15,919 nt of DNA from Verrucomicrobia bacterium UBA6354 (GCA_002440145.1 DJRS01000017.1:2660-18578); one strand, 5' to 3'; counted from the stretch's first letter, positions 1 through 7,373 are shown. Numbers and translations: made by a program. Notes: generated by a model not told the origin, from the letters alone.

Positions 1-315
1 CCCGGAAGGCCTCTCGCACAGAAAGCAAACCCCGACGGGCGGCAAAAGGCTACGCTAACGCTTCGCCTGACGGCTTCGCACGCCCAGCCCGAGAGCCTGC
101 GGGCGAACGCAAATATCGTATCGTCTTTTCTCTCCAAGGGTCATTGGTTTTTCGGGGGCGTGTTTTGCGGGGGCGCCGCGTCCGGGTTCGCGGCAGGCCT
201 TCACCCGCGCCACGACTGCCCCGACCTCCACGGCAGGGAACCGCAGGCCGGCTTGCGGACGGACGGACGTTTTGCGCAAAGCCGACGTTTTCCCCTTCCC
301 ATCGCGGCAAAAATG
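1..315. other. Intergenic stretch, no convincing gene
   Basis: I see no supported gene here. Open frames on both strands are Arg/Pro/Gly-rich and resemble chance frames in GC-rich DNA. None has a good ribosome-binding site or a recognisable domain. Small structures visible are a direct repeat GCTTCGC at 60-66 and 73-79, and a perfect 10-base palindrome TTTGCGCAAA at 271-280. The palindrome lies about 40 bases upstream of the -10 element of the next gene and could be a binding site, but that is weak. The 3' end of an upstream gene's untranslated region may also lie here. Confidence 0.5.
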
Positions 316-331
316 TGGTACAATTTACGCA
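316..331 (+). promoter_or_regulatory. Extended -10 promoter giving a likely leaderless mRNA
   Basis: An extended -10 element, TGG followed by TACAAT, occupies 316-324. Six bases separate it from the ATG at 331, so the expected transcription start falls on or next to the A of the start codon. There is no room for a Shine-Dalgarno site and none is visible upstream. I see no convincing -35 at the usual spacing, which fits an extended -10 promoter. A leaderless transcript is inferred from spacing alone. Confidence 0.6.
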
Positions 332-1260
332 TGCAATTTTCATATGTCTATCGCAAGGCGGACGGTTCGCGCGGGACCGGCGTTCTCGAGGCGTCCGACA
401 GAGCCGCGGCGCTTGCGGAATTGGACGCGAAAGGCGTGGCCGTCATACGGTTGGAGGTCTCGGACGGGGCCGCTCCCGCCGCCCGGCCTTCCGTTTGGCG
501 GGGTGCGCTGGCCGGGCTTCTGGCGGCCGGCGCCGCGCTCGCCGTCTGGCGGTTCCTCGCGCCCGAAATGGCGCCGGAGCCCCTTCCGTCCGCCGCACCC
601 GCGAAAAAGGCGCAACCCTTGAAGAAATCCGTCCGCCCGGCCGGGCCACTCCCGCGGACGGCCTCGGCGGCTTCCGCCGCGGACACGGCGAAGGCTTCCC
701 GCGGCGACATGCTGCGGGCGTTGTCGCCGGCCGAGCGCATAGAGTTCCTTTTCAAGGAAGCCGAGGCGCGGCCCATCAATCTGGAGCCGGCCTCCAACCG
801 TCTCTACGCGACGGGCACGGAACAGGTCCTGGATTGGGTGTTCACCACGCGGCCGGGCGACATGCCCCCGCCCCTGCCGCAGATTCCGCTCTTCGAAGAG
901 GCGCATTTGGCGGAGATCCTGGTCAACGCCTGCCGCGTGAAGGACACGGACGACGCGCGCACGCGCGAACGCAAGGAGATTGTCGACCTCGCGAAGAAGG
1001 AGATGGTCAAGTTCGTCTCCGAAGGCGGTGCGCCGGAGGATTTCCTCAGATTCTACCATGACGAACTGCGCCAGGCGCACATGGCGTTCCAGACCGCGCA
1101 GAAGGAAGTCTTCGCCGTCGTGCGGGAAGATCCGGATCTCGCCGCGGACTACCTCCGGCAGGTCAACGAACAGCTGGCCGAAAAAGGCATAAAACCCGTG
1201 CGGCTTCCGCCCAAGATGGCCGAGCGGCTGGGGATCGACGCGTCCGGCCCGGAACCGTGA
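331..1260 (+). CDS. Single-pass membrane protein with GspF-N-like domain (paralogue A)
   Basis: The protein has 309 residues and its function is unknown. Residues 2-46 resemble the small N-terminal domain of type II secretion/type IV pilus inner-membrane F proteins: aromatic-rich FSYVY, a Gly turn, then a helix ending in KG and a hydrophobic strand. A single membrane segment follows at about 57-77. Next comes an Ala/Pro/Lys-rich linker (about 80-125) and a charged, mostly helical C-terminal region (about 130-300). The downstream gene at 2042-2887 has the same architecture and aligns without gaps over the first 45 residues. The real F-protein membrane core is absent, so this is not GspF itself. 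I chose ATG 331 because it starts the recognisable domain and sits just behind the -10 element; upstream in-frame sequence looks non-coding. The N-in/C-out topology is a guess. The stop TGA overlaps a GTG, but the next gene more likely starts at 1293. Confidence 0.8.
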   Translation: MQFSYVYRKADGSRGTGVLEASDRAAALAELDAKGVAVIRLEVSDGAAPAARPSVWRGALAGLLAAGAALAVWRFLAPEMAPEPLPSAAPAKKAQPLKKSVRPAGPLPRTASAASAADTAKASRGDMLRALSPAERIEFLFKEAEARPINLEPASNRLYATGTEQVLDWVFTTRPGDMPPPLPQIPLFEEAHLAEILVNACRVKDTDDARTRERKEIVDLAKKEMVKFVSEGGAPEDFLRFYHDELRQAHMAFQTAQKEVFAVVREDPDLAADYLRQVNEQLAEKGIKPVRLPPKMAERLGIDASGPEP

Positions 1261-1277
1261 ACGCGGCGCAACACAAA

Positions 1278-1283
1278 AAGGAG
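1278..1283 (+). promoter_or_regulatory. Shine-Dalgarno site deciding the start at 1293
   Basis: AAGGAG lies nine bases before ATG 1293. This favours 1293 over the in-frame GTG at 1257, which would put 12 polar residues in front of an otherwise standard signal peptide. Confidence 0.75.
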
Positions 1284-1292
1284 AACAACAGC

Positions 1293-2045
1293 ATGAAACA
1301 TACGATAATCGCTCTCGGGTGCGCCCTTCTTTCGTTTGCGGGCGCGCGCGCCGCGGAAACCGCCGCGGAACCGGACGCCGCCGCGCGCCGGGACAAGATG
1401 CTCAAGGCGACGGGGGGCATTCTGGACATCGCCGCCAAAGGCAAGGTCGTCATCGTCAATGCGCAGGACAGGATCGCCGCCTCCGTCGTGTCGGGCCGTG
1501 TGGAGCGGCTCGCGAAGGATCTGCGCATGAACGTGGAGCTCGCCGCTTCGCCGGACTGGAAGATGTACGCGAATCCCGCCGGCGCGACGGGCGCCGTGGT
1601 GCTCGTCGACCGTCCCGACCTGCCGATGAGCGTGGTCGCCGCGGAGAATTGCTGGGGGCTTCTCAACGTGGCGCCGCTTCTGTCCGACCCCGCCAAGGCC
1701 GAAAAGCGTTTCATCCGCGAATTCGCCCGCGTCGTCTGCTTCGCGTTCGGGCAGTCCTTCAGCCAGTTCCGCGGTTCGCCGTTGGGTACCGTGGACTCGC
1801 CCGAGGCGCTCGACCGCGTCGTCACGGACAACATGACGTTCGACGCCATGACCATGGTCATCCGCACGCTGACCAACCGCGGCATGACCCAACGGCGCAA
1901 GACCAGCTACAAGAAAGCCTGCCGCGAAGGCTGGGCGCCTCCCCCGACGAACGACTTCCAGCGGGCCGTTTGGCGGGACGTGCAGGCCGAACGCGAAAAA
2001 GGCCCCGCCCAGGGTTTGCGGATCGCACCGCCCGTCCAGAAGTGA
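1293..2045 (+). CDS. Secreted protein of unknown function between two paralogues
   Basis: The protein has 250 residues. The N-terminus is a typical Sec signal peptide (Lys2, hydrophobic core about 4-16) with a likely signal peptidase I site after AGARA at residue 20. The mature part is mixed alpha/beta with no motif I can assign. It contains a hydrophobic strand (KVVIVNAQ), a central conserved-looking stretch (FARVVCFAFGQSFSQ) and a basic C-terminal third rich in Arg and Lys. I recognise no family and no catalytic signature. It lies between two genes for related membrane proteins. Its stop (TGA) overlaps the GTG start of the third gene (GTGA), so translation of the two is probably coupled. 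I infer an envelope or export role in concert with the flanking proteins. It could instead be an enzyme or binding protein of a lineage-specific family. Confidence 0.8.
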   Translation: MKHTIIALGCALLSFAGARAAETAAEPDAAARRDKMLKATGGILDIAAKGKVVIVNAQDRIAASVVSGRVERLAKDLRMNVELAASPDWKMYANPAGATGAVVLVDRPDLPMSVVAAENCWGLLNVAPLLSDPAKAEKRFIREFARVVCFAFGQSFSQFRGSPLGTVDSPEALDRVVTDNMTFDAMTMVIRTLTNRGMTQRRKTSYKKACREGWAPPPTNDFQRAVWRDVQAEREKGPAQGLRIAPPVQK

Positions 2046-2887
2046 AAACGTTCCGCTATATCTACAAAACGTCGCAGGGCGTCCGGCAGACGGCCGAAAT
2101 GTCCGCCGCCACGCGCGACGAGGTTTTCGCCGCGCTGCGCGAGAAAGGCATCCGCCCCATCAAGGTCGTCGCGGCCGACGGCTCCAAGGCGAACGGCGAG
2201 GCGCCGCGCGTTTCAAGGCGCGTCTGGATTGCGCTGGGGCTCTGCCTAGGGCTTCTGGCGGCCGCGCCGTGGATGCTGGCCCGAAGCGGCAAGGGCCCGT
2301 CCCGGGCTCCGGCAGCGGCGGCGCCCGGACGCGAACCGCGCGAGGCGAGACGGGAGGTCCTGCGCCTGGCGCGGCCGCTCGCGCGCCAGGTCGTCTCCGG
2401 AGACCGCCTGCGGATAGCGAATCCGCCGGCCGGCCTCTTCCCTTCCGCGGCGGAACGCTATCTCGCCTACTTCGCCGAACCCGGGCGCCCCCTCCCGCCG
2501 GCGGACGCGACGCCTCCCGCGCCGGACGCTTTTCTGGCCTGCCTGCAAACGCCCCTGCGCGTAAAAGCGGACGAGTTCACCGAGTACGTCGAACTTGTGC
2601 GCATCGTGACGCGGATAAAGGATGAGATGCGCGCCTATCTGGCCGGCGGCGGCAGCGTGGGCGATTATCTCGCCGAGCTCGTGAAGCGGCAACGCCTCGA
2701 GATTTCCTACCGGGAACAGGCCGAGCGCAAACTGGAGGAGTACCTCGACGCGCAAAAGCCGGATTTGCCGCGCGCCTACGACTATTGGCTCAAGGCGAAC
2801 GCCCGTCTGCGTTCCATGGGCATCTACACCCTGCCGCTGCCCGACAGGCTGCGCGCCTACGAACTCACCGCCGATCTGGACGAGTGA
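2042..2887 (+). CDS. Single-pass membrane protein with GspF-N-like domain (paralogue B)
   Basis: The protein has 281 residues and is a paralogue of the 331-1260 product. Residues 3-47 match that protein's N-terminal domain gap-free, sharing about 15 of 45 residues, including the F-x-Y-x-Y start, the G-x-R turn and the KG...DG end. A membrane helix lies at about 61-80, preceded by RVSRR, so by the positive-inside rule the N-terminal domain is probably cytoplasmic and the C-terminal part periplasmic. After an Ala/Pro-rich linker, residues about 120-275 form a charged helical region. It aligns with paralogue A, including a shared GG turn and the C-terminal pattern [ML]GIYTLPLP versus KGIKPVRLP. 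The start is GTG 2042, overlapping the upstream stop as GTGA; the long in-frame extension upstream is only the shadow of the secreted-protein gene. Function unknown. Confidence 0.78.
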   Translation: MKTFRYIYKTSQGVRQTAEMSAATRDEVFAALREKGIRPIKVVAADGSKANGEAPRVSRRVWIALGLCLGLLAAAPWMLARSGKGPSRAPAAAAPGREPREARREVLRLARPLARQVVSGDRLRIANPPAGLFPSAAERYLAYFAEPGRPLPPADATPPAPDAFLACLQTPLRVKADEFTEYVELVRIVTRIKDEMRAYLAGGGSVGDYLAELVKRQRLEISYREQAERKLEEYLDAQKPDLPRAYDYWLKANARLRSMGIYTLPLPDRLRAYELTADLDE

Positions 2888-2891
2888 GCGC

Positions 2892-2923
2892 CCTTTCCCT
2901 GCGGCGCCGGCCGCGGGGAAAGG
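2892..2923 (+). terminator. Strong GC hairpin after the three-gene operon
   Basis: A 14-base-pair stem (2892-2905 with 2910-2923, one G-U pair) closes on the tetraloop GCCG. It begins five bases after the stop of paralogue B and ends before the -35 of the beta-galactosidase promoter. No T-tract follows, so it may be a U-less terminator or an mRNA 3'-end stabiliser rather than a classical intrinsic terminator. Confidence 0.6.
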
Positions 2924-2934
2924 AGACGTCCGTG

Positions 2935-2963
2935 TTGCGCGGCCGCGGCGAATTTAGTATAAT
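2935..2963 (+). promoter_or_regulatory. Sigma-70-type promoter of the beta-galactosidase gene
   Basis: TTGCGC at 2935-2940 and a consensus TATAAT at 2958-2963 are separated by exactly 17 bases. The expected transcription start is near 2970, giving a leader of about 40 bases. That leader contains a strong Shine-Dalgarno site, GGAGG at 2994-2998, ten bases before ATG 3009. This contrasts with the apparently leaderless starts at 331 and 7404. Confidence 0.75.
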
Positions 2964-3008
2964 GGGATTTCAGAATCAACGACAATCGCAAATGGAGGAT
3001 CATTCGAA

Positions 3009-5609
3009 ATGACGATACGACATCTAGGTGGCTTGATGGGCGCCTTGGGTTTGTGTGTGCTGTCCGTCCAGGCCGGCGACAGGCAGCCGTGGCGGAATCC
3101 ACGCGTGTTCGAGCAGAACCGTCTGCCGGCGCGCGCGGTGGCGGTCCCGTGCGAAAGCGCCGAGCTGGCGCTGGAAATCGCGCGCGGCGAAAAGCCCCGC
3201 ACGGCGTCCAAGTGGCTGGTTTCGCTGGACGGGACGTGGAGCTTCAAATGGAAGCACGCGGTCGATGTCGAGGTCTGGGAGAAGGAAGCGCCGATCGCCG
3301 TCCCGGGATGCTGGCAGCTTCAGGGAATGTACGACCCGCCGAACTACACGAATACGCGCTATCCGATCGCCGGCTACGTCAAGGGCGACCCCACGGCGAA
3401 ACCGCCGAAGTCCTTCACGAGCTACTACCACCGCACGCCGGTCGGGCTCTACTCCCGCACATTCACCATCCCGGCGGACTGGGCCGGCCGCCGCACGGTC
3501 GTCCATTTCGGAGGCGTCTCGTCCGCCATGTACGTGCGGGTGAACGGGAAGGAAGTCGGCTATTCGGAGGACAGTCGCCTGCCGGCGGAGTTCGACTTGA
3601 CCGCCTATCTGGCGCCGGGCGAGAATACGCTGGAAGTGGAAGTCTTCAAGAACAGCGACGGCTCCTATTTGGAGGACCAGGACTTCTGGCGTCTTTCGGG
3701 CATCTACCGCTCCGTCTGGCTCGTTTCGGAACAGACTGGCGCCGCGAAGGATCTCGTCGTCGAAGCGACGCTTTCGGCGGACCGCAAGACCGGCACGCTT
3801 CTTGTGAAGGACGAGAACGGCAAGACGCTTCTGGAGAAGACCTACGCCGAGCCCAAGCTGTGGGACGCGGGCGAGCCCAACCTCTATTACGAGACGGTCG
3901 CCTTCACGCAGGACGGGCAGACGGACTGGCGCGCCGTCTCGTTCGGCTTCCGGACGGTCGAGATCAAGGACGCGGTCGTCTACGTGAACGGCAAGCGCAT
4001 CCTCGTCAAGGGCGTGAACCGGCACGAGATGAGCCCGAAAGGCGGCTATGCCGTGACGGAAGAGGACATGAAGAAGGACATCGCCATCTTCAAGAAACTG
4101 GGCGTGAACGCGGTTCGCACGTGCCACTATCCGGACGATCCGCTGTGGTATGAACTCTGCGACCGGGCGGGCATCTACGTCTGCTGCGAGGCGAACGTCG
4201 AGGCGCACGGCGTGGACAACTTCTATTCGCCGGCAAAGGCCCCCTATCTGCCCAAGAACCCCCGGTACCACGACGCGATCGTGAGCCGCGGCGTCAATAT
4301 GGTGAAGACGTTCCGCAACCACCCGTCCATCATCTTCTGGTCGCTCGGCAACGAAAGCGGCGACGGTCCGGCCATGGCGGACGAATACACCGCGATGCGC
4401 AAGCTGGACGCGACGCGCCCGATCCAGTACGAGGGGGCGCAGGACTCGGACCACAGCGACATCAAGTGCCCGATGTACTGGTCGCCGGCCGCCTCGGAGC
4501 GCTATGTCGCGAACAATCCGAAGAAGCCGTACATTCTCTGCGAATATTCGCATGCGATGGGCAACTCGTCCGGCGATTTCGCCGCGTATTGGAAGCTGGC
4601 GGAGAAGTATCCGTCCTTCCAGGGCGGCTTCATCTGGGACTACGCCGACCAGGCGATCTTCAAGACGGATGCGCGCGGAACCTGGCTCGCCTATGGCGGC
4701 GATTTCGGCGACAAGCCGAACGACGACAACTTCAACTGCAACGGCATCGTGGACGCCCTTCGCAATTTCCATCCGGGGGCCTATGAGGTGCAGGCGGTCC
4801 ACGGCGGCAAGCTGGAGCCCACTCCGGCGCCCGCTTTCGCGGCGCGGGAGGTCCCCGTCGCAGAGGGCGGCGAGCCTTCCAAAAAGGTGTTCAAGATCAA
4901 CCTGTGGCGCGCGCCGACGGACAACGACCGCGGCTGGAACATGGAAAACGTCTGCGCCGCATGGAAGGAGGCGACGAAGTCGCAGACCATGCCCGAAGGC
5001 GTCGCGGCGGATCTGAAGGCGGTCGATTTGCCGGACGGACGCACGCTCGTCACGCTGACGGTGGACGTTCCCGCCAACATGCCGCCGGTTCCGCGCGTGG
5101 GCGTCACGTTCACCATCCCGGCCGACCATACGCAGGTGACATGGGAAGGCCGCGGCCCGCACGAGAACTACGCCGATCGGCGCGTCGCAGCGGACTTCGG
5201 CACGTATTCCGCGACAATCGGGTGCGTCAGCGGCCTGGTCGGGACGAGCGGCACGATCGACTATCCGGCGGACCGTCTGAATCCGGACAACTACAGCGAA
5301 CCAGGCGAACAGGGCTACCGGACGGATTGCCGGTTCGTGCAGTTCAAGAATGCCGCGGGGCATGAAATCACCGTCACGGCGTTGAATGCGCCGTTCGGGT
5401 TCAACGCGTGGCCGTACAGCCAGTCGGCATTGGAGAAAGCGCGCCACCAGTGGGATTTGAAGGCGGACAAGAACGCCATCACCGTCAACATCGACGCAGT
5501 GCAGATGGGCGTCGGCGGCGACGACAGCTGGGGAGCGAAACCGCACGCGGAGCATATCCCGGGCGCGGGCAAGTACGTTCTGCAGTTTGTGATTGCCGAG
5601 AAGCGCTGA
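3009..5609 (+). CDS. Exported GH2 beta-galactosidase, LacZ-like, internally shortened
   Basis: The protein has 866 residues and should hydrolyse beta-galactosides by the retaining GH2 mechanism. A signal peptide covers residues 1-22 (cleavage after SVQA), so it acts outside the cytoplasm. The sugar-binding jelly-roll domain is at about 30-235 (WENPxxFExNR-type start, SxxGIYR end) and the Ig-like domain at about 240-315. The TIM barrel is at about 320-595: NRHE at 337-340, acid/base Glu449 in SLGNESG, nucleophile Glu512 in ILCEYSHAMGN. The C-terminal beta-sandwich runs from RAPTDND (634-640) through GRGPHENY to GVGGDDSW (834-841). From memory of E. coli LacZ (about 1,020 residues), roughly 140 residues are missing between the conserved HPG (588-590) and RAPTDND, the place of domain 4 and the start of domain 5. 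About 40 more are missing from domain 2. Catalytic residues are intact, so it is probably active. True substrate may be a host or plant glycan rather than lactose. Confidence 0.93.
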   Translation: MTIRHLGGLMGALGLCVLSVQAGDRQPWRNPRVFEQNRLPARAVAVPCESAELALEIARGEKPRTASKWLVSLDGTWSFKWKHAVDVEVWEKEAPIAVPGCWQLQGMYDPPNYTNTRYPIAGYVKGDPTAKPPKSFTSYYHRTPVGLYSRTFTIPADWAGRRTVVHFGGVSSAMYVRVNGKEVGYSEDSRLPAEFDLTAYLAPGENTLEVEVFKNSDGSYLEDQDFWRLSGIYRSVWLVSEQTGAAKDLVVEATLSADRKTGTLLVKDENGKTLLEKTYAEPKLWDAGEPNLYYETVAFTQDGQTDWRAVSFGFRTVEIKDAVVYVNGKRILVKGVNRHEMSPKGGYAVTEEDMKKDIAIFKKLGVNAVRTCHYPDDPLWYELCDRAGIYVCCEANVEAHGVDNFYSPAKAPYLPKNPRYHDAIVSRGVNMVKTFRNHPSIIFWSLGNESGDGPAMADEYTAMRKLDATRPIQYEGAQDSDHSDIKCPMYWSPAASERYVANNPKKPYILCEYSHAMGNSSGDFAAYWKLAEKYPSFQGGFIWDYADQAIFKTDARGTWLAYGGDFGDKPNDDNFNCNGIVDALRNFHPGAYEVQAVHGGKLEPTPAPAFAAREVPVAEGGEPSKKVFKINLWRAPTDNDRGWNMENVCAAWKEATKSQTMPEGVAADLKAVDLPDGRTLVTLTVDVPANMPPVPRVGVTFTIPADHTQVTWEGRGPHENYADRRVAADFGTYSATIGCVSGLVGTSGTIDYPADRLNPDNYSEPGEQGYRTDCRFVQFKNAAGHEITVTALNAPFGFNAWPYSQSALEKARHQWDLKADKNAITVNIDAVQMGVGGDDSWGAKPHAEHIPGAGKYVLQFVIAEKR

Positions 5610-5635
5610 TCCCGGGCGCGGCATATGCGCGCTCC

Positions 5636-5683
5636 GAACGCAAACCCCTCCTCTGCATGACCTGCGCGGAGGGGTTTGCGTTT
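5636..5683. terminator. Bidirectional terminator hairpin between converging genes
   Basis: The arms 5639-5651 (CGCAAACCCCTCC) and 5668-5680 are perfectly complementary over 13 pairs and extend by A-T pairs and one G-U to 5636/5683. The loop is 16 bases. It sits between the stop of the beta-galactosidase gene (+) and the stop of umuC (-) and could terminate both. The T-run on the plus side is only three bases. Confidence 0.8.
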
Positions 5684-5707
5684 GGCCGTCCGGCGCGGCC
5701 CGGCCGT

Positions 5708-6979
5708 TCACTTCACCGTTATGAGTTCGTCCCAGTTTGTCGTCGCGCGTTTCGAGCGGTTGTCCATCTTGACCCGCCAGGCTTTGTGCGTCCCGAGCCC
5801 AACCGAGGCTACGCTTACCGTATCGCGTCCCAACCGCGCATTCAACGCGTCGACCGCGGCGAAGAGTTTGGTTTCCGCTTTTTGGCGCAAGGTATTCGCG
5901 TTGCGGGCGGCATACTCTTCGAACAGGCTCCCCTGCAGCGGCGACGAACGCGACGACAAGCCAAAAAAGGAAATGCCCGACTTGCAGTAGACGGTTTCGG
6001 GCCTATAGAGGGATTGGACGGCCGGACGCAAGGCGGCGATTATGCTGCCGGTGGCATCCGTCGGCGCCGGGAAAACGACGCTTTGGGACAGGAATGTCCG
6101 CTCGAGGGTAGGGCCGTATTGCGCATAAACCAGGCAACCGGACGCGAGCAGGCGATGGCGCCGGAGTTTCTCGGACGCCCGCGAGGCAAACGCGAAGATA
6201 GACTCGCAGAGCGACGCGCAATCCGCAACATGCTCACCAAACGACCGCGAGTAGGTGATCGACCCGGGATCCGCATCGTAATCGCGGGCCGTCAGCGAAG
6301 GTTCGCCCTGCAATTCGCGGACGGTCCGCAAAAGCGTTACGCCGCCCACGCGCATCAGAACGTCCGGCGAAGCGGCGCAGAGCTGCGCGATGGTGAAGAT
6401 CCTCTCTGCATGCAACTTTTCCACAAGGCGACGCCCCACGCCCCAGACTTCCGACACGGGCAGTTTCGAGAAAAGTTCCGCCGTGTCGCGCGGCAGGACA
6501 TGCACGCCCGTGGAGCGCGTCTTTCCGATGTGGTTGGCGATTTTGGCAAGCGTCTTCGTGGGCGCAAAGCCTATGCCGCAAGGTATGCCGGTCTGCTGAA
6601 GCACGGCCGCGCGCACTTCGCGCCCGTAAGCTTCCAAGTCCCGGTTCGCGAACGAGGGCGGACGGATAAAGGCTTCGTCGATCGAATACTGTTCGACTTC
6701 GACGGCATGTTCGCGCAGAACGGCCATGACACGCGCCGAGAGGTCTCCATAAAGCTCGAAATTTGAAGAAAGAAGCGTGACTTCGCCGCGCCGTTCTTTG
6801 TCGCGTAGCTTGAAACGCGGCGTTCCCATGGGAATGCCGAGCGCCTTGAACTCGGCCGAGCGCGAAACGCAGCAACCGTCGTTGTTCGACAGGACGGCGA
6901 CGGCACGCCCGGCGAGCGCGGGATCGACCACGCGTTCGCAGGAGACAAAGAAATTGTTGCCGTCGACAAGCCCTACCAT
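5708..6979 (-). CDS. umuC: Y-family DNA polymerase V catalytic subunit (UmuC-like)
   Basis: The protein has 423 residues, the usual UmuC length, and aligns with E. coli UmuC end to end. It is a translesion polymerase that copies damaged DNA with low fidelity. The metal-binding acidic residues are present: Asp6 in VDGNNFF and Asp101/Glu102 in YSIDEAF. The steric-gate position is Phe11, where E. coli UmuC has Tyr. Family blocks SNNDGC (31-36), TKTLAKIANH (141-150), the helix-hairpin-helix VWGVGRRL (178-185) and the little-finger start SRSFGE are all visible. A sliding-clamp-binding motif QGSLF lies at 349-353. The start ATG lies one base beyond the stop of the UmuD-like gene (TGATATG), so the two are co-transcribed and translationally coupled. 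No frameshift or loss of key residues is seen, so the polymerase should be functional. Confidence 0.95.
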   Translation of the reverse strand: MVGLVDGNNFFVSCERVVDPALAGRAVAVLSNNDGCCVSRSAEFKALGIPMGTPRFKLRDKERRGEVTLLSSNFELYGDLSARVMAVLREHAVEVEQYSIDEAFIRPPSFANRDLEAYGREVRAAVLQQTGIPCGIGFAPTKTLAKIANHIGKTRSTGVHVLPRDTAELFSKLPVSEVWGVGRRLVEKLHAERIFTIAQLCAASPDVLMRVGGVTLLRTVRELQGEPSLTARDYDADPGSITYSRSFGEHVADCASLCESIFAFASRASEKLRRHRLLASGCLVYAQYGPTLERTFLSQSVVFPAPTDATGSIIAALRPAVQSLYRPETVYCKSGISFFGLSSRSSPLQGSLFEEYAARNANTLRQKAETKLFAAVDALNARLGRDTVSVASVGLGTHKAWRVKMDNRSKRATTNWDELITVK

Positions 6980-6980
6980 A

Positions 6981-7367
6981 TCACAACTTCCGCACGACGG
7001 CCGTTACCTTGCCGAACAGCCGCACAGGGGCATTTGGAGGGAGGACGATCGCCGGGATCTTCGGATCCGCCGCCTCCAGGCGCGTCTCCCCGTGCGCGAG
7101 ACGGAAAATGCGCACAAGATATTCGTCCTCCACGATCGCCACGACAAGATCGCCGGAAGCCGGCGAAAGAGCCCGGTCAACGACAAGTACGTCTCCGGAA
7201 TAAATGCCTTTGGCCGACATCGCCTCCCCTTCCATGCGGACAAAGAACGTGGCGGCCGGGCGTTTGACAAGATAGTCGTCCAAGCTGAGCGGACTGCTTG
7301 AAAAATGCTCGGCAGGCGAAGGAAATCCGCCCGAAATGGCGCCGGAATTATTTTTTGCGCGATTCAT
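6981..7367 (-). CDS. umuD: UmuD-like S24-family protein lacking the Ser/Lys dyad
   Basis: The protein has 128 residues from ATG 7367; in-frame GTGs at 7370 and 7373 are alternatives. It aligns without gaps to E. coli UmuD from the GFPSP motif (14-18) to the C-terminus with a constant offset of 11. UmuD normally cleaves itself through a Ser60/Lys97 dyad and, as UmuD', supports UmuC. Here the Ser position is Ala49 (GEAM instead of GDSM; codon GCG) and the Lys position is Arg86 (VRIF instead of VKKL; codon CGC). The cleavage bond would be Gly13-Gly14 instead of Cys-Gly. The N-terminal arm before it is only 13 residues, against 24 in E. coli. The protein therefore should not self-cleave. Because umuC next to it is intact, I infer a ready-made UmuD'-like partner rather than decay. 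There is no helix-turn-helix domain, so it is not a LexA repressor. Confidence 0.88.
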   Translation of the reverse strand: MNRAKNNSGAISGGFPSPAEHFSSSPLSLDDYLVKRPAATFFVRMEGEAMSAKGIYSGDVLVVDRALSPASGDLVVAIVEDEYLVRIFRLAHGETRLEAADPKIPAIVLPPNAPVRLFGKVTAVVRKL

Positions 7368-7373
7368 CACCAC

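Noticed and set aside
271..280. Palindrome TTTGCGCAAA as an operator
   Set aside because: Ten bases of symmetry can occur by chance in such DNA, and it is not repeated at the other promoters except as the half TTGCGC.
50..343. Small minus-strand open frames in the left intergenic region
   Set aside because: Low-complexity Arg/Pro/Gly composition, no ribosome-binding site, and overlap with the promoter of the 331 gene.
1319..2041. Upstream in-frame extension of the paralogue B gene
   Set aside because: Arg/Gly-rich shadow of the secreted-protein gene; the conserved N-terminal domain begins right at GTG 2042.
3024..5711. Very long open frame on the minus strand opposite the beta-galactosidase gene
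   Set aside because: Arg/Asp/Val-rich composition typical of an antisense shadow in GC-rich DNA; no domain, and the plus-strand gene is unmistakable.
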